The notes below the pieces were generated by a model, which worked only from the letters and a program-made list of their open reading frames with translations, was not told the origin of the DNA and made no database searches. DNA of 13,185 nucleotides. Origin: Bacillota bacterium (lineage in GTDB: Bacteria > Bacillota > Clostridia > Oscillospirales > Acutalibacteraceae). Positions 6,271 to 12,924 of this stretch are shown here, one piece after another. Location of the stretch: positions 1 through 13,185 of the forward strand of contig JAEXDU010000242.1 of assembly GCA_023401495.1 (NCBI GenBank). The letters run 5' to 3'. Within the stretch, counting starts at the first letter, position 1, and each line of letters opens with the position of its first letter. Both the position numbers and the translations under genes were made by a program.

Positions 6271-7928
6271 GATCCATCCCCCTCTGTTCCGGAATTAGAC
6301 ATTCCGCCGCTGGCGCTTGCGGTAGGGCGGGGATCGGGAGGAATGAAAAACTTTCTGCGGGTCATATCGTGCTTTGCAATACGCGCCGGGCGCTTTGTCA
6401 TGAACCACAGGGGCATGCGGACAACGCTGTCCTCCAGGTCTCTTGAAAACGAGAGGCCATTAAAATAGGTAACCCCAAAGGAGGAAAGTGCCCCCAGATG
6501 AACCAGAAGCGCCAAAAAGCACAGGCAGATTCCATAGCCTCCCAGCGCGGCGGCAAAGGCCATTGTGATCAGGCGCAAAATGGACATGGAGTCATTCTGC
6601 TCCGGGATGATAAAACCGGCCACAGTGGTTAGCGCGATCGTGATGACCATCGGCGCGCCCACCAGGCCGGCGGAGACGGCGGCGTCGCCCATAATCAGCG
6701 CGCCGACGATACTGACGGCCTGGCCGACCGGGCGCGGCAGCCGCAGACCGGCCTCCCGCAATATTTCAAAGGAGAAGATCATGATTAGCGCTTCAAAAAA
6801 CGCGGGGAACGGGGTGCCCTCGCGCGCGCTTGCGATCGTCAGCAGCAAAGTCGTCGGGATCAGCTCCTGATGATAGGTGGTCAGCGCAATATAAATCCCG
6901 GGGAAAAAAACAGAGATAAAGTAGGCGATATAGCGCAGGATGCGCATCAGGCTGGCAAACAGCGGGCGGACATAGTAATCCTCCGCGGTCTGGAAGGTTT
7001 CGATAAACAACAGGGGAGCGGTCAGTACAAAGGGGCTGCCGTCCGTAATGATGGCGACTCTGCCTTCCAGTATTTTCGCCGCGGCTACATCCGGCTTTTC
7101 CGTGTAACCCACGGTGGAAAAAATCGAAAATGGGGCATCCTCAATGTATTCCTCCAAATATCCGGCATCCAGAACAGAGTCCACATCCAGACGTGACAGT
7201 CTGTCGCGCACCTCTTGTACCACCTGCGGATTCGCAACGCCTTCCAGATACGAGATACACACGTTTGTCAGGGTCTTTCGCCCAATTGTCATCTGCTCCA
7301 TGCGCAGGCTGGGGCTTTTGATTTTTCGGCGAAGCAGAGAAGTGTTTGTCCGAAAATTTTCAGTAAAGCCTTCTCGCGGGCCGCGCACAACGGATTCTGT
7401 CTCCGGCTCGGTAACGCCGCGCTTTTCCCAGCCCTTGGCGCTGACGCTCAGGCCGATCGCGCATCCTTCTACCAATAGCACGGCGTCGCCGGACAGTATT
7501 CCGGCGGCCACCTGCGAAAGCTTCAGCAAAATCTGTGTATCGCCGGAGCAAAGAACTTTTTCCCTCAGCTGGCTGATGCGTTCTCTTCCGTCCTGCCGGG
7601 AAGACGGGACGGTGTATTCCATCGATAAAATGGGGTACAGGATTTCATCTGAAATCACCTTCTGGTTGATCATTCCGTCCACAAACATCAGTGCTGCCGG
7701 GCACTCTCTGTTCTTGCCGAGACGAAACCGGTGTGTTTTGATGTCGCCGCTCTTTCCCAGCAGATTTTCAATGTATGTCAGATTCTCCTCAAGCTGATCC
7801 ATTATTTCCGGATCCTTGGGATCCTTTTTCTTTTCCGGTTCCTGTTTTTTTTCGCTTTTCTGCTGCGTGCTGCTGTTCTGGCGGTGGCTGTAAAAGCCGA
7901 TTTTACGCTGAAGCAGATCCCATATCAT
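6267..7928 (-). CDS. gerA: Germinant receptor A subunit (GerA family)
   Basis: The 553-residue product is the A subunit of the spore germinant receptor, which together with B and C detects nutrients in the inner spore membrane and is proposed to form an ion channel. A Gln/Lys/Glu-rich N-terminal segment (about 17-40) precedes the soluble domain. The family signature VRGPREGFTENFRTNTSLLR (181-200) and IKSPSLRMEQMTIGRKT follow. Four to six membrane helices lie between residues 323 and 490, including EGTPFPAFFEALIMIFSFE and GDAAVSAGLVGAPMV. The C terminus ends in a short Ser/Gly stretch. I start at the ATG at 7928, preceded by AAGGAAGG; a TTG at 7949 lies upstream of that site and is less likely. 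It is the first gene of the operon. Gene names (gerA, gerK and so on) differ between species, so the symbol is generic. Confidence 0.93.
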   Translation of the reverse strand: MIWDLLQRKIGFYSHRQNSSTQQKSEKKQEPEKKKDPKDPEIMDQLEENLTYIENLLGKSGDIKTHRFRLGKNRECPAALMFVDGMINQKVISDEILYPILSMEYTVPSSRQDGRERISQLREKVLCSGDTQILLKLSQVAAGILSGDAVLLVEGCAIGLSVSAKGWEKRGVTEPETESVVRGPREGFTENFRTNTSLLRRKIKSPSLRMEQMTIGRKTLTNVCISYLEGVANPQVVQEVRDRLSRLDVDSVLDAGYLEEYIEDAPFSIFSTVGYTEKPDVAAAKILEGRVAIITDGSPFVLTAPLLFIETFQTAEDYYVRPLFASLMRILRYIAYFISVFFPGIYIALTTYHQELIPTTLLLTIASAREGTPFPAFFEALIMIFSFEILREAGLRLPRPVGQAVSIVGALIMGDAAVSAGLVGAPMVITIALTTVAGFIIPEQNDSMSILRLITMAFAAALGGYGICLCFLALLVHLGALSSFGVTYFNGLSFSRDLEDSVVRMPLWFMTKRPARIAKHDMTRRKFFIPPDPRPTASASGGMSNSGTEGDGS

Positions 7929-7960
7929 GGATGTTCCTTCCTTTCCCAAGGATATTTTTC

Positions 7961-7989
7961 TAGTATTGCAGAAAAGAATAGAATCATAC
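7961..7989 (-). promoter_or_regulatory. Sigma-G/sigma-F-like promoter of the germination operon
   Basis: On the minus strand GTATG (7985-7989) fits the forespore sigma -35 pattern GHATR. AATACTA (7961-7967) is one mismatch from CATACTA, and the spacer is exactly 17 bp. Transcription would start near 7954, about 26 nt before the gerA ATG, leaving room for AAGGAAGG. Ger operons in Bacillus are sigma-G dependent, so position and spacing both fit. Confidence 0.65.
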
Positions 7990-8057
7990 GGAATCGTGAC
8001 CAGCGGTGCTTATTTTTCTTGTTTGCTGTCTTTTTTGCACCATATATATGATGTATA

Positions 8058-8086
8058 TTGACATTCGGCACAAGATAGTGTATATT
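8058..8086 (+). promoter_or_regulatory. Sigma-A promoter of the NrdD-like small gene
   Basis: TTGACA (8058-8063), a 17-bp spacer ending in GTG, and TATATT (8081-8086). The start would be near 8093, about 24 nt before the ATG at 8117, with GAAGGGGGG between. It diverges from the ger promoter. Confidence 0.8.
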
Positions 8087-8116
8087 AATAACAGAATCCG
8101 AGAAGGGGGGATCTAC

Positions 8117-8401
8117 ATGAACGAGAACGTTACCGTTACCGGCGGGGTATTGGATGACAAGGAACTGATGAATTACATTGAGCATGTAAGAGAGAGTCAT
8201 CCGGGCCGGCACATCAAGTCTATGGAAATAGAGCTCGACGGAGAGTATGTCAATTTGAAATATGAGCTTGAGCCGGTATCTTTTGATCGAATTCGGCGAA
8301 TTACCGGTTACCTGGTGGGCGGCACAGACCGCTGGAACGACGCGAAGCTGGCCGAGCTGAACGACCGTGTGGTTCACGGCATGGGCAGATCTTTCACCTG
8401 A
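8117..8401 (+). CDS. Stand-alone NrdD-type glycyl-radical domain protein
   Basis: A 94-residue protein whose C-terminal 40 residues match the end of anaerobic ribonucleotide reductase (NrdD). RITGYLVGGTDRWNDAKLAE (61-80) and then NDRVVHG align with the NrdD glycyl-radical loop RxCGYLG...DxRxxNxGKxxE...RVKH. G64 would be the radical Gly, 30 residues from the end as in full-length NrdD. The rest of NrdD is absent: no 10-stranded barrel, no active-site cysteines, and no CxxC zinc pair. The first 55 residues are short acidic segments with a strand-like SMEIELDGEYVNLKYELE. The ATG at 8117 follows GAAGGGGGG; upstream in-frame starts lie inside the promoter. By analogy with YfiD/GrcA, a replacement glycyl-radical domain for pyruvate formate-lyase, it might repair or replace that part of NrdD, but this is inference. 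No nrdD or nrdG gene lies in the window. Confidence 0.75.
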   Translation: MNENVTVTGGVLDDKELMNYIEHVRESHPGRHIKSMEIELDGEYVNLKYELEPVSFDRIRRITGYLVGGTDRWNDAKLAELNDRVVHGMGRSFT

Positions 8402-8455
8402 CAACCTGTCAAAAAAACAAAATCCACCGAATAAAGCACGATGATACAAGAAATG

Positions 8456-8492
8456 AAAACACTGATGCTGCAAATGGCGGCATCAGCGTTTT
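8456..8492. terminator. Terminator after the NrdD-like gene
   Basis: CTGATGCTGC (8462-8471) pairs with GCGGCATCAG (8477-8486, one G-T pair) around AAATG. Outer AAAAC/GTTTT (8456-8460 with 8488-8492) is separated by one mismatch. It lies 55 nt after the stop at 8401 and can work in both directions. Confidence 0.65.
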
Positions 8493-8542
8493 GTAGTCTG
8501 GAGAAATGAGGAACAGCAAGCATAGGAAGTGTGGCCACATAT
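8493..8542. repeat. Copy A of a ~50-nt diverged direct repeat
   Basis: GTAGTCTGGAGAAA continues to GGAACAGCAAGCATA and ends GTGTGGCCACATAT. It matches 9374-9428 at about 28 of 33 positions in the best part, allowing small gaps upstream. Both copies follow a hairpin arm directly. The stretch from 8543 to 8689 holds no gene and only a weak continuation of the same similarity. Confidence 0.6.
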
Positions 8543-8689
8543 CCCCACTATTGTTTGCTCGGTGGTCTGCCAAACCTTATCCGTTTTCTTTGGGTGCAGC
8601 TAACTTTCAGCATAGATACAACCAATAAAGCAAAACCATAATAATATCAAATACGCATTTGTGGCAAAAAGTGAAAGAGAGGATTTTTC

Positions 8690-9085
8690 ATGAAACGCAT
8701 CCCCCGTGAGGATATTATTGTACGGGATTCTATGTTGCTGCCATTCAGGGGGAGTGAGCTATGGGGAATTGAACTGGATTCACTCTCGACTCATACAGAA
8801 GTGGCAATTGAAAAATTTGAGCGAGATATTAAGTATGCGTGCAGATCTTCCACCACATCGAAAATTGCCATACATGTAAAAGATACGCAGCTGAATCATG
8901 CCTTTGTCACAGCTATTGTTGGCGGTCTTAACAGCAGTGACGGAAATATTAGAAAGGTTGCTTTTATTGGAGTAGAGTGGCTATATAAAATAAAACTCTC
9001 TAAATTGTTGCGCAAGAGCACAACAGGGATAGAGTTCTGCTTTTTTCGTGACTATGAAAAAGCGAAAGAATGGCTAATCCCTTAA
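8690..9085 (+). CDS. Probable SpoIIAA-like/STAS-SEC14 domain protein
   Basis: A 131-residue soluble protein with no signal peptide or membrane segment. The alternation of strands and helices fits the SpoIIAA-like (STAS/SEC14) fold: strand KIAIHV (58-63), helix LNHAFVTAIVGGL (68-80), strand VAFIGV (90-95) and helix KIKLSKLL (100-107). Near the end is FCFFRDYEKAKEWLI (116-130), a pattern of F, acidic residues, Ala and WL that is usual at the end of this family. No catalytic residues are evident. The ATG follows GAGAGGATTTTTC at suitable spacing. The gene stands alone between terminators and between two copies of a repeat, with lower GC than the ger operon, so it may be a later acquisition. The family call is tentative; the reading frame itself is well supported by the ribosome site and terminator. 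Confidence 0.6.
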   Translation: MKRIPREDIIVRDSMLLPFRGSELWGIELDSLSTHTEVAIEKFERDIKYACRSSTTSKIAIHVKDTQLNHAFVTAIVGGLNSSDGNIRKVAFIGVEWLYKIKLSKLLRKSTTGIEFCFFRDYEKAKEWLIP

Positions 9086-9106
9086 TTAGCTTTCGATATA
9101 GAAGAT

Positions 9107-9138
9107 AAAAAAGGCGAGAAACAATTCTCGCCTTTTTT
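9107..9138. terminator. Terminator of the SpoIIAA-like gene
   Basis: AAAAAAGGCGAGAA (9107-9120) pairs perfectly over 14 bp with TTCTCGCCTTTTTT (9125-9138) around ACAA, 22 nt after the stop codon. It is symmetrical and probably works on both strands. Confidence 0.92.
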
Positions 9139-9150
9139 GCGTTCGTAGTC

Positions 9151-9377
9151 AACCACCGGCTGTGCCGGTGGGGTAAATGCTTTAGTTTTGCCGAAATTCC
9201 TTTTCCCTGTTCGTTATCTTTAAGGCCAACTATAAGCGCACAAGGATAACAGATGTTTTGCCGTTTTAACGGCGGTGGGGCAGGAGATGCGAATGGAAAA
9301 ACATTCAGTGCGTCTTTAGATGCTTGCCTGTACGATGCCTTTCTAGGGCGTTCTAAAGCTACCAGCTTAGCTGGTAG
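9151..9377. mobile_element. Segment with paired hairpins, possible mobile-element remnant
   Basis: Two hairpins of identical geometry (8-bp perfect stem, 3-nt loop) lie 206 nt apart: CCACCGGC-TGT-GCCGGTGG (9153-9171) and CTACCAGC-TTA-GCTGGTAG (9359-9377). Subterminal hairpins of this kind are typical of IS200/IS605 elements and the non-autonomous elements derived from them. The sequence between them has no intact gene: a 53-codon plus-strand frame (9252-9413) and a long minus-strand frame are open but lack ribosome sites and family resemblance. No transposase was found, so this is at most a remnant or a non-autonomous element. The stretch 9429-9518 holds nothing else recognised. Confidence 0.4.
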
Positions 9378-9428
9378 TCCTGACTTGAAAGAAACGGAAC
9401 AACAAGCATAACAAGTGTAGCCGCATAT
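9374..9428. repeat. Copy B of a ~50-nt diverged direct repeat
   Basis: GTAGTCCTGACTTGAAAG leads to GGAACAACAAGCATA and GTGTAGCCGCATAT. It is the counterpart of 8493-8542 in the same orientation, about 880 bp away, so the two copies bracket the SpoIIAA-like gene. It begins on the right arm of the second hairpin. Confidence 0.6.
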
Positions 9429-9518
9429 GCGTAAAACGTTCAGTTGAGAGGTTCTCAAACCCTGTGCTTTTTTCAGATGTGGTCTCAAAAGACTTTTTTT
9501 ATTTCATCATCGACATGA

Positions 9519-9547
9519 TTGGTGAAATGATGCTATCGTGATAAAAT
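9519..9547 (+). promoter_or_regulatory. Possible promoter of the AraC-type gene
   Basis: TTGGTG (9519-9524), a 17-bp spacer and TAAAAT (9542-9547). The -35 is weak, as expected for an activated or weakly expressed gene. The leader to the ATG at 9680 would be about 125 nt. Confidence 0.35.
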
Positions 9548-9679
9548 AACATACATGAAATGAAAAAAGCTCACATGGAGGATCGTTTGCCTTTATGGGA
9601 TTCGATATTTTTTACACGTAAAAGTCGAGCATTGGCAAAACAGCTTTGGTATGATGTAGAAGCGAAGGGAGGAAAGGCC

Positions 9680-10546
9680 ATGCTGCAAGAACTGAACCGC
9701 GCCGTTGAGTATATCGAAGAACATTTGACTGACGAACTGTATTTGGAAAAAATATCTGAACATGTCGGAATCTCGGATTATCACTTTAGGACGGTGTTCT
9801 TTTATCTTGCTGGAATGACATTGAGTGAGTATGTAAAAAGCAGGAGGTTGTCGCAGGCCAATCAGGATTTGCTGATGGGAGAAAAAGTCACGGACATTGC
9901 CTATAAATATGGCTATGGGTCAATGGATGGCTTTGCCCGTGCATACAAAAAATGGAGCGGCTTTTTGCCCTCGGATGCAGTCAAAAAAAGAATCAGCAAG
10001 CCCTTTCCCAAGCTTTCGTTTGTCATCACAATCAAAGGGGGAAATACAATGGAATGTAGAATCGAAGAAAAGCCGGCATTTTATCTGGCTGGTGTAAGCA
10101 AGCGGGTTCCCATGCAATTTGAAGGTATCAACAACGCGATTGTAGATCTTGCAATGAGCATTACCAAAGAACAAAGAGAAGAAATGCATGCGCTGCAAAA
10201 CATGGAGCCTCATCAAATCGTCAATGCTTCTTATGAAGCAGACGCCGGCTTTTTGAAAGAAGAAGGTGAGCTGACCCATCTGATCGGTGTGCTGACCACA
10301 AAAGAAGAGGTAAGCGACCGGTTGATGAAAGTTCCGGTAGAAGCCTGCGTTTGGGCAGTTTTTCCGAATGAGGGGCCGTTCCCCTTCACGCTGCAAAATA
10401 CCATGGCGCGAATCTATTCCGAATGGCTGCCCACTTCCGATTATGAGGTCCTTAACATGCCTGCTTTTTCCTTTTCAAAAATGGATGAGCATAAAAAGGA
10501 TTACGCTTACAGCGAAGTTTGGACACCGGTTCGAAAGAAAAAATGA
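9680..10546 (+). CDS. AraC-family regulator with GyrI-like effector-binding domain
   Basis: A 288-residue transcription regulator. The N-terminal AraC/XylS DNA-binding domain has two helix-turn-helix units (about 20-45 with LYLEKISEHVGISDYHF, and 68-95 with VTDIAYKYGYGSMDGFARAY). After a linker (IKGGNTM, 118-124) comes a GyrI-like/bacterial transcription-activator effector domain (about 125-285), starting ECRIEEKPAFYLAGVSKRVP and ending with a WTPV segment. This architecture binds small, often aromatic or cationic compounds and controls multidrug or stress genes in known cases. The start at 9680 follows GGGAGGAAAGG and agrees with the usual family N terminus; an in-frame ATG at 9560 would add 40 unrelated residues. 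A strong ribosome-site-like sequence (AAAGGGGG, about 10034-10041) precedes an internal ATG at 10050 at the domain border. No target gene is adjacent, so the regulon is unknown. Confidence 0.88.
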   Translation: MLQELNRAVEYIEEHLTDELYLEKISEHVGISDYHFRTVFFYLAGMTLSEYVKSRRLSQANQDLLMGEKVTDIAYKYGYGSMDGFARAYKKWSGFLPSDAVKKRISKPFPKLSFVITIKGGNTMECRIEEKPAFYLAGVSKRVPMQFEGINNAIVDLAMSITKEQREEMHALQNMEPHQIVNASYEADAGFLKEEGELTHLIGVLTTKEEVSDRLMKVPVEACVWAVFPNEGPFPFTLQNTMARIYSEWLPTSDYEVLNMPAFSFSKMDEHKKDYAYSEVWTPVRKKK

Positions 10547-10585
10547 ATTTGTTTGTGTATCATCTGTTTTCACAATCTAAGGCGT

Positions 10586-10615
10586 AAAACGGCGAGGAGG
10601 CATCCTTGCCGTTTT
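10586..10615 (+). terminator. Terminator of the AraC-type gene
   Basis: AAAACGGCGAGGA (10586-10598) pairs with TCCTTGCCGTTTT (10603-10615, one G-T pair) around GGCA, 40 nt after the stop codon. It is followed by ATTATTTTG. Confidence 0.85.
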
Positions 10616-10663
10616 ATTATTTTGTTCTGTGCTTTACGGCGGGTTCTTTTTTACATGACAAAG

Positions 10664-10698
10664 GAAAAGGGAGCCAACCATCGGTTGACTCCCTTTTC
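10664..10698. terminator. Terminator facing the MazF-type gene
   Basis: GAAAAGGGAG-C-CAACC (10664-10679) pairs with GGTTG-A-CTCCCTTTTC (10683-10698) with one internal mismatch and a 3-nt loop. It stands about 150 nt beyond the stop of the leftward MazF-type gene and may end its transcript. The T tract is short on both sides. Confidence 0.6.
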
Positions 10699-10849
10699 TA
10701 AAACACCCATGCAATCAAATTCCAAAAGCATCGCCCGAATCTTTTGGAACACATGGGATATTTTTATCAGACCCCCGCCAGAACGGGTCACTTCTGCAGA
10801 GCAGAAGTTTATGTATATGCCACAATAATAGCACGATTTTATCACGCTG

Positions 10850-11617
10850 TCAATTCTTTTTACACAAATCCAACTCGATTTTAATTGCCTCCATCACCTG
10901 TTCCCAGGGCGGAGTTTTTGTGTCGATCACGTCGATCCGATTGCTCAGGCGATTCTTTGAGATGCAGCGCATCTGCTCTACGAGAATGACTCCCCTCACG
11001 GGGCAGTCCGGCTTTAAACGGCGGATATAAATGTGGGTGGGCAGCTTTGCTTTTGTCTCGTCGGTAATCGGCGCCACAATCGTAGTGGGGCTGTGCAGGT
11101 TGCCCTTGTCGTTCTGCAGTACGATGGCCGGTCGGAATTTATCCTGTTCAGACCCAATGTTTCGGCCGAAGTTACAGTGGTAAATTTCTCCCTTTTTAAC
11201 GACCAGTGAATTCGGTGGGTTGCGAAACTTGTATTTGTACTTTTCCTCAAACCACAGCGCATAGTCGGTGACCTCGGCCAGCCATCGGGCACTGTGATTT
11301 TTCAGCCTGCCGTCTTCGGAAATCATCTGTAAAAGCCGCGCAAACGTATCTCTGATATCCTGCATTCGCGCTTTTTCTGTGTCAGCCGGCACCAAAGGCC
11401 CCCCTTTTATCAAAATCATCAGACCCACGCTTTTTTCAGCGGCGGGCTGCCAAATGGGAATACAAAATGAGTGATGGGTACCATTTTCCATCATTTTGAT
11501 CAAATAATCCCTGTGCGCCGCTCGGTTTGGCCAGGCCAGACCGGCAATGCGCAAAATCAATTTTGTAAACTCAATGGATTGCATTCTTCTTTCATCTATA
11601 TTACGACAACTTTTCAT
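10850..11617 (-). CDS. MazF/PemK-type endoribonuclease toxin with N-terminal extension
   Basis: The 255-residue product ends in a MazF/PemK domain (about 139-255), the family of sequence-specific mRNA-cleaving toxins. Visible features are KKGEIYHCNFG (141-151), GSEQDKFRPAIVLQND (155-170) with the conserved Arg-Pro at 162-163, SPTTIVAPIT (176-185) with the catalytic-type Thr, and VEQMRCISKNRL (213-224). Residues 1-138 are not part of MazF, which is normally about 115 residues. They include a WLAEVTDYALWFEEKYKYKF helix just before the toxin domain, and their function is unknown. No small antitoxin gene lies on either side: the flanks are an AraC-type gene and a 277-bp gap. The start at 11617 has only a weak ribosome site. 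An ATG at 11584 is possible but no better placed. A housekeeping or antitoxin-independent role is possible. Confidence 0.85.
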   Translation of the reverse strand: MKSCRNIDERRMQSIEFTKLILRIAGLAWPNRAAHRDYLIKMMENGTHHSFCIPIWQPAAEKSVGLMILIKGGPLVPADTEKARMQDIRDTFARLLQMISEDGRLKNHSARWLAEVTDYALWFEEKYKYKFRNPPNSLVVKKGEIYHCNFGRNIGSEQDKFRPAIVLQNDKGNLHSPTTIVAPITDETKAKLPTHIYIRRLKPDCPVRGVILVEQMRCISKNRLSNRIDVIDTKTPPWEQVMEAIKIELDLCKKN

Positions 11618-11756
11618 TCTAGTAAATATGTTTCTGGATTATTCAGCGATATTCTTTGAATATTTTTGATGCGCACTGCTTTTTGTGTGAAAAACCTGCC
11701 GCAAAGAGGACCGCTAAAATTTTTACATTCAGTCAAAATCTTCCCTTGCTGCTCAT

Positions 11757-11843
11757 AGAATGAAGTATCACAACTGAATCAGCAATGTGCTTAGAAACGG
11801 CGGTTTCTCCTTTGTGCAGGCGGGGAGAAACCGGCTTCATTCT
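11757..11843 (+). promoter_or_regulatory. Structured leader upstream of the patatin-like gene
   Basis: An outer 9-bp perfect stem (AGAATGAAG 11757-11765 with CTTCATTCT 11835-11843) encloses a 35-nt single-stranded stretch and an inner 10-bp hairpin (CGGTTTCTCC 11801-11810 with GGAGAAACCG 11824-11833, 13-nt loop). The structure ends 51 nt before the ATG and has no T tract, so it is not a terminator. CTGAAT within it could alternatively pair with ATTCAG near 11870. No known riboswitch was recognised, and no convincing promoter was found in 11618-11756. Confidence 0.5.
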
Positions 11844-11894
11844 GAAAGCCGCATGCTGTAACAGAAAATTCAGCAGCAAACGGAGGGGCTGGAC

Positions 11895-12800
11895 ATGTCG
11901 TTTGGATTGGCGCTTTCAGGCGGGGGAATTCGCGGGGCGGCGCATGTAGGGGTGCTTTTGGCGCTGGAGGAAGCGGGCATGGTGCCCGACTCGATTGCGG
12001 GCGCCAGCGCGGGAGGAATTGTGGCAGGGCTCTACGCGGCGGGGTATTCCGCGCACGAGCTGCGCGGGATTGTGCAGGAGCTGGTAGGGGGAGGGCGTTC
12101 TCTGCTGGACCCGGACTACTTGGGACTATTGCGGGCGGTGCCGCAGCTGCTGACCGGCAGAGAGGTGAAGCTTTCGGGATTTTTAAAGGGCAATCGGCTG
12201 GAGGATTACCTGTGCGGGCTGACGGGCGGAAAGATGATGCGTGATCTGAATATGCTCACGGTGATTCCCTGTGCGGATCTCACCTCCGGCCTGACGATCG
12301 CGTGCACCAGTCATCTGCGCGGCGTTCAGCAGATGGAGCGCGTGCGCTGGAGCTCGGGCCTGCGCATCTGCGAGGTGCTGCGGGCTACCTCGGCGGTGCC
12401 GGCGGTGTTCCGCCCGAAACTGATTGGCGATCTGTGCCTGGTAGACGGCGGCGTGACGGATGTGCTGCCGGTGAATCTTCTGATCGCCGCGGGGGAACCG
12501 AATGTGCTGGCGGTAGATGTGGGCAAGGAGTACCGCATGCCGGAGCAGATCAATATCTGGGAGGTGGCCACCCATTCTCTGTCTGTGATGCAGGAGCGTC
12601 TGCAGGAATGTGTGGCGCACGGTGAGAAACTGCAACTGATCCCGCACCTGCCGGATCATACCCGGCTTCTGGACTTCGGCAAAATGGAAGCCTGCATGGA
12701 GGCGGGCTATGAGGAAACAAAGCGGAAAATGCCTGAGATCAAGCGCTTGTTTTCTCCGTCGTACCCCGGCTCCCGGCGGGTGTTCCGCACCCGGCCTTAG
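11895..12800 (+). CDS. Patatin-like phospholipase/acyl hydrolase (RssA-type)
   Basis: A 301-residue patatin-family serine hydrolase, expected to cleave acyl groups from phospholipids or other esters. The oxyanion-hole loop GGGIRG (9-14), the nucleophile motif GASAG (36-40, Ser38) and the catalytic Asp of the DGG motif (D184-G185-G186) are all intact, giving the Ser-Asp dyad of the family. ATSAVPAVFRP (164-174) is the conserved stretch before the Asp. There is no signal peptide or membrane helix, so it is probably cytoplasmic. The ATG follows CGGAGGGG. The gene is clearly GC-richer than its surroundings and stands alone, behind a structured leader and ahead of two hairpins. The natural substrate is unknown; bacterial members include YlbK and RssA, whose roles are poorly defined. 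Confidence 0.9.
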   Translation: MSFGLALSGGGIRGAAHVGVLLALEEAGMVPDSIAGASAGGIVAGLYAAGYSAHELRGIVQELVGGGRSLLDPDYLGLLRAVPQLLTGREVKLSGFLKGNRLEDYLCGLTGGKMMRDLNMLTVIPCADLTSGLTIACTSHLRGVQQMERVRWSSGLRICEVLRATSAVPAVFRPKLIGDLCLVDGGVTDVLPVNLLIAAGEPNVLAVDVGKEYRMPEQINIWEVATHSLSVMQERLQECVAHGEKLQLIPHLPDHTRLLDFGKMEACMEAGYEETKRKMPEIKRLFSPSYPGSRRVFRTRP

Positions 12801-12842
12801 GCTGTTAGGTACCGTGTTTTTGAAGAAAAAAACATGTCGTTC

Positions 12843-12868
12843 ATCGGTTAGACCGATCTTCTTTTTCT
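12843..12868 (+). terminator. Probable terminator of the patatin-like gene
   Basis: ATCGGT (12843-12848) pairs with ACCGAT (12852-12857) around TAG, and CTTCTTTTTC follows. The stem is short (6 bp), so it may be weak. Confidence 0.5.
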
Positions 12869-12872
12869 GAAA

Positions 12873-12924
12873 AATCCCCCGGCATTTCGCAGTGGAGCAT
12901 CTCCGTGCGAAATGCCGGGGGATT
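12873..12924 (-). terminator. 19-bp perfect hairpin, terminator in the leftward direction
   Basis: A perfect 19-bp stem (12873-12891 with 12906-12924, core TCCCCCGGCATTTCGCA) carries a small inner stem GGAG/CTCC (12894-12897 with 12901-12904). On the minus strand it runs into ATTTTTC; on the plus strand it is followed by GCCTTTG. It therefore looks like a terminator for leftward transcripts, although no leftward gene was found to its right. Positions 12925-13083 hold no recognisable gene. Confidence 0.6.

Noticed and set aside
9000..9488. 162-codon minus-strand frame spanning the hairpins
   Set aside because: Runs through a terminator and both palindromes into the SpoIIAA-like gene, with no ribosome site; part of it may be a relic, but no function can be supported.
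9482..9500. Small GTCT/AGAC stem followed by TTTTTTT
   Set aside because: Only 4 bp of stem; too weak to call a terminator.
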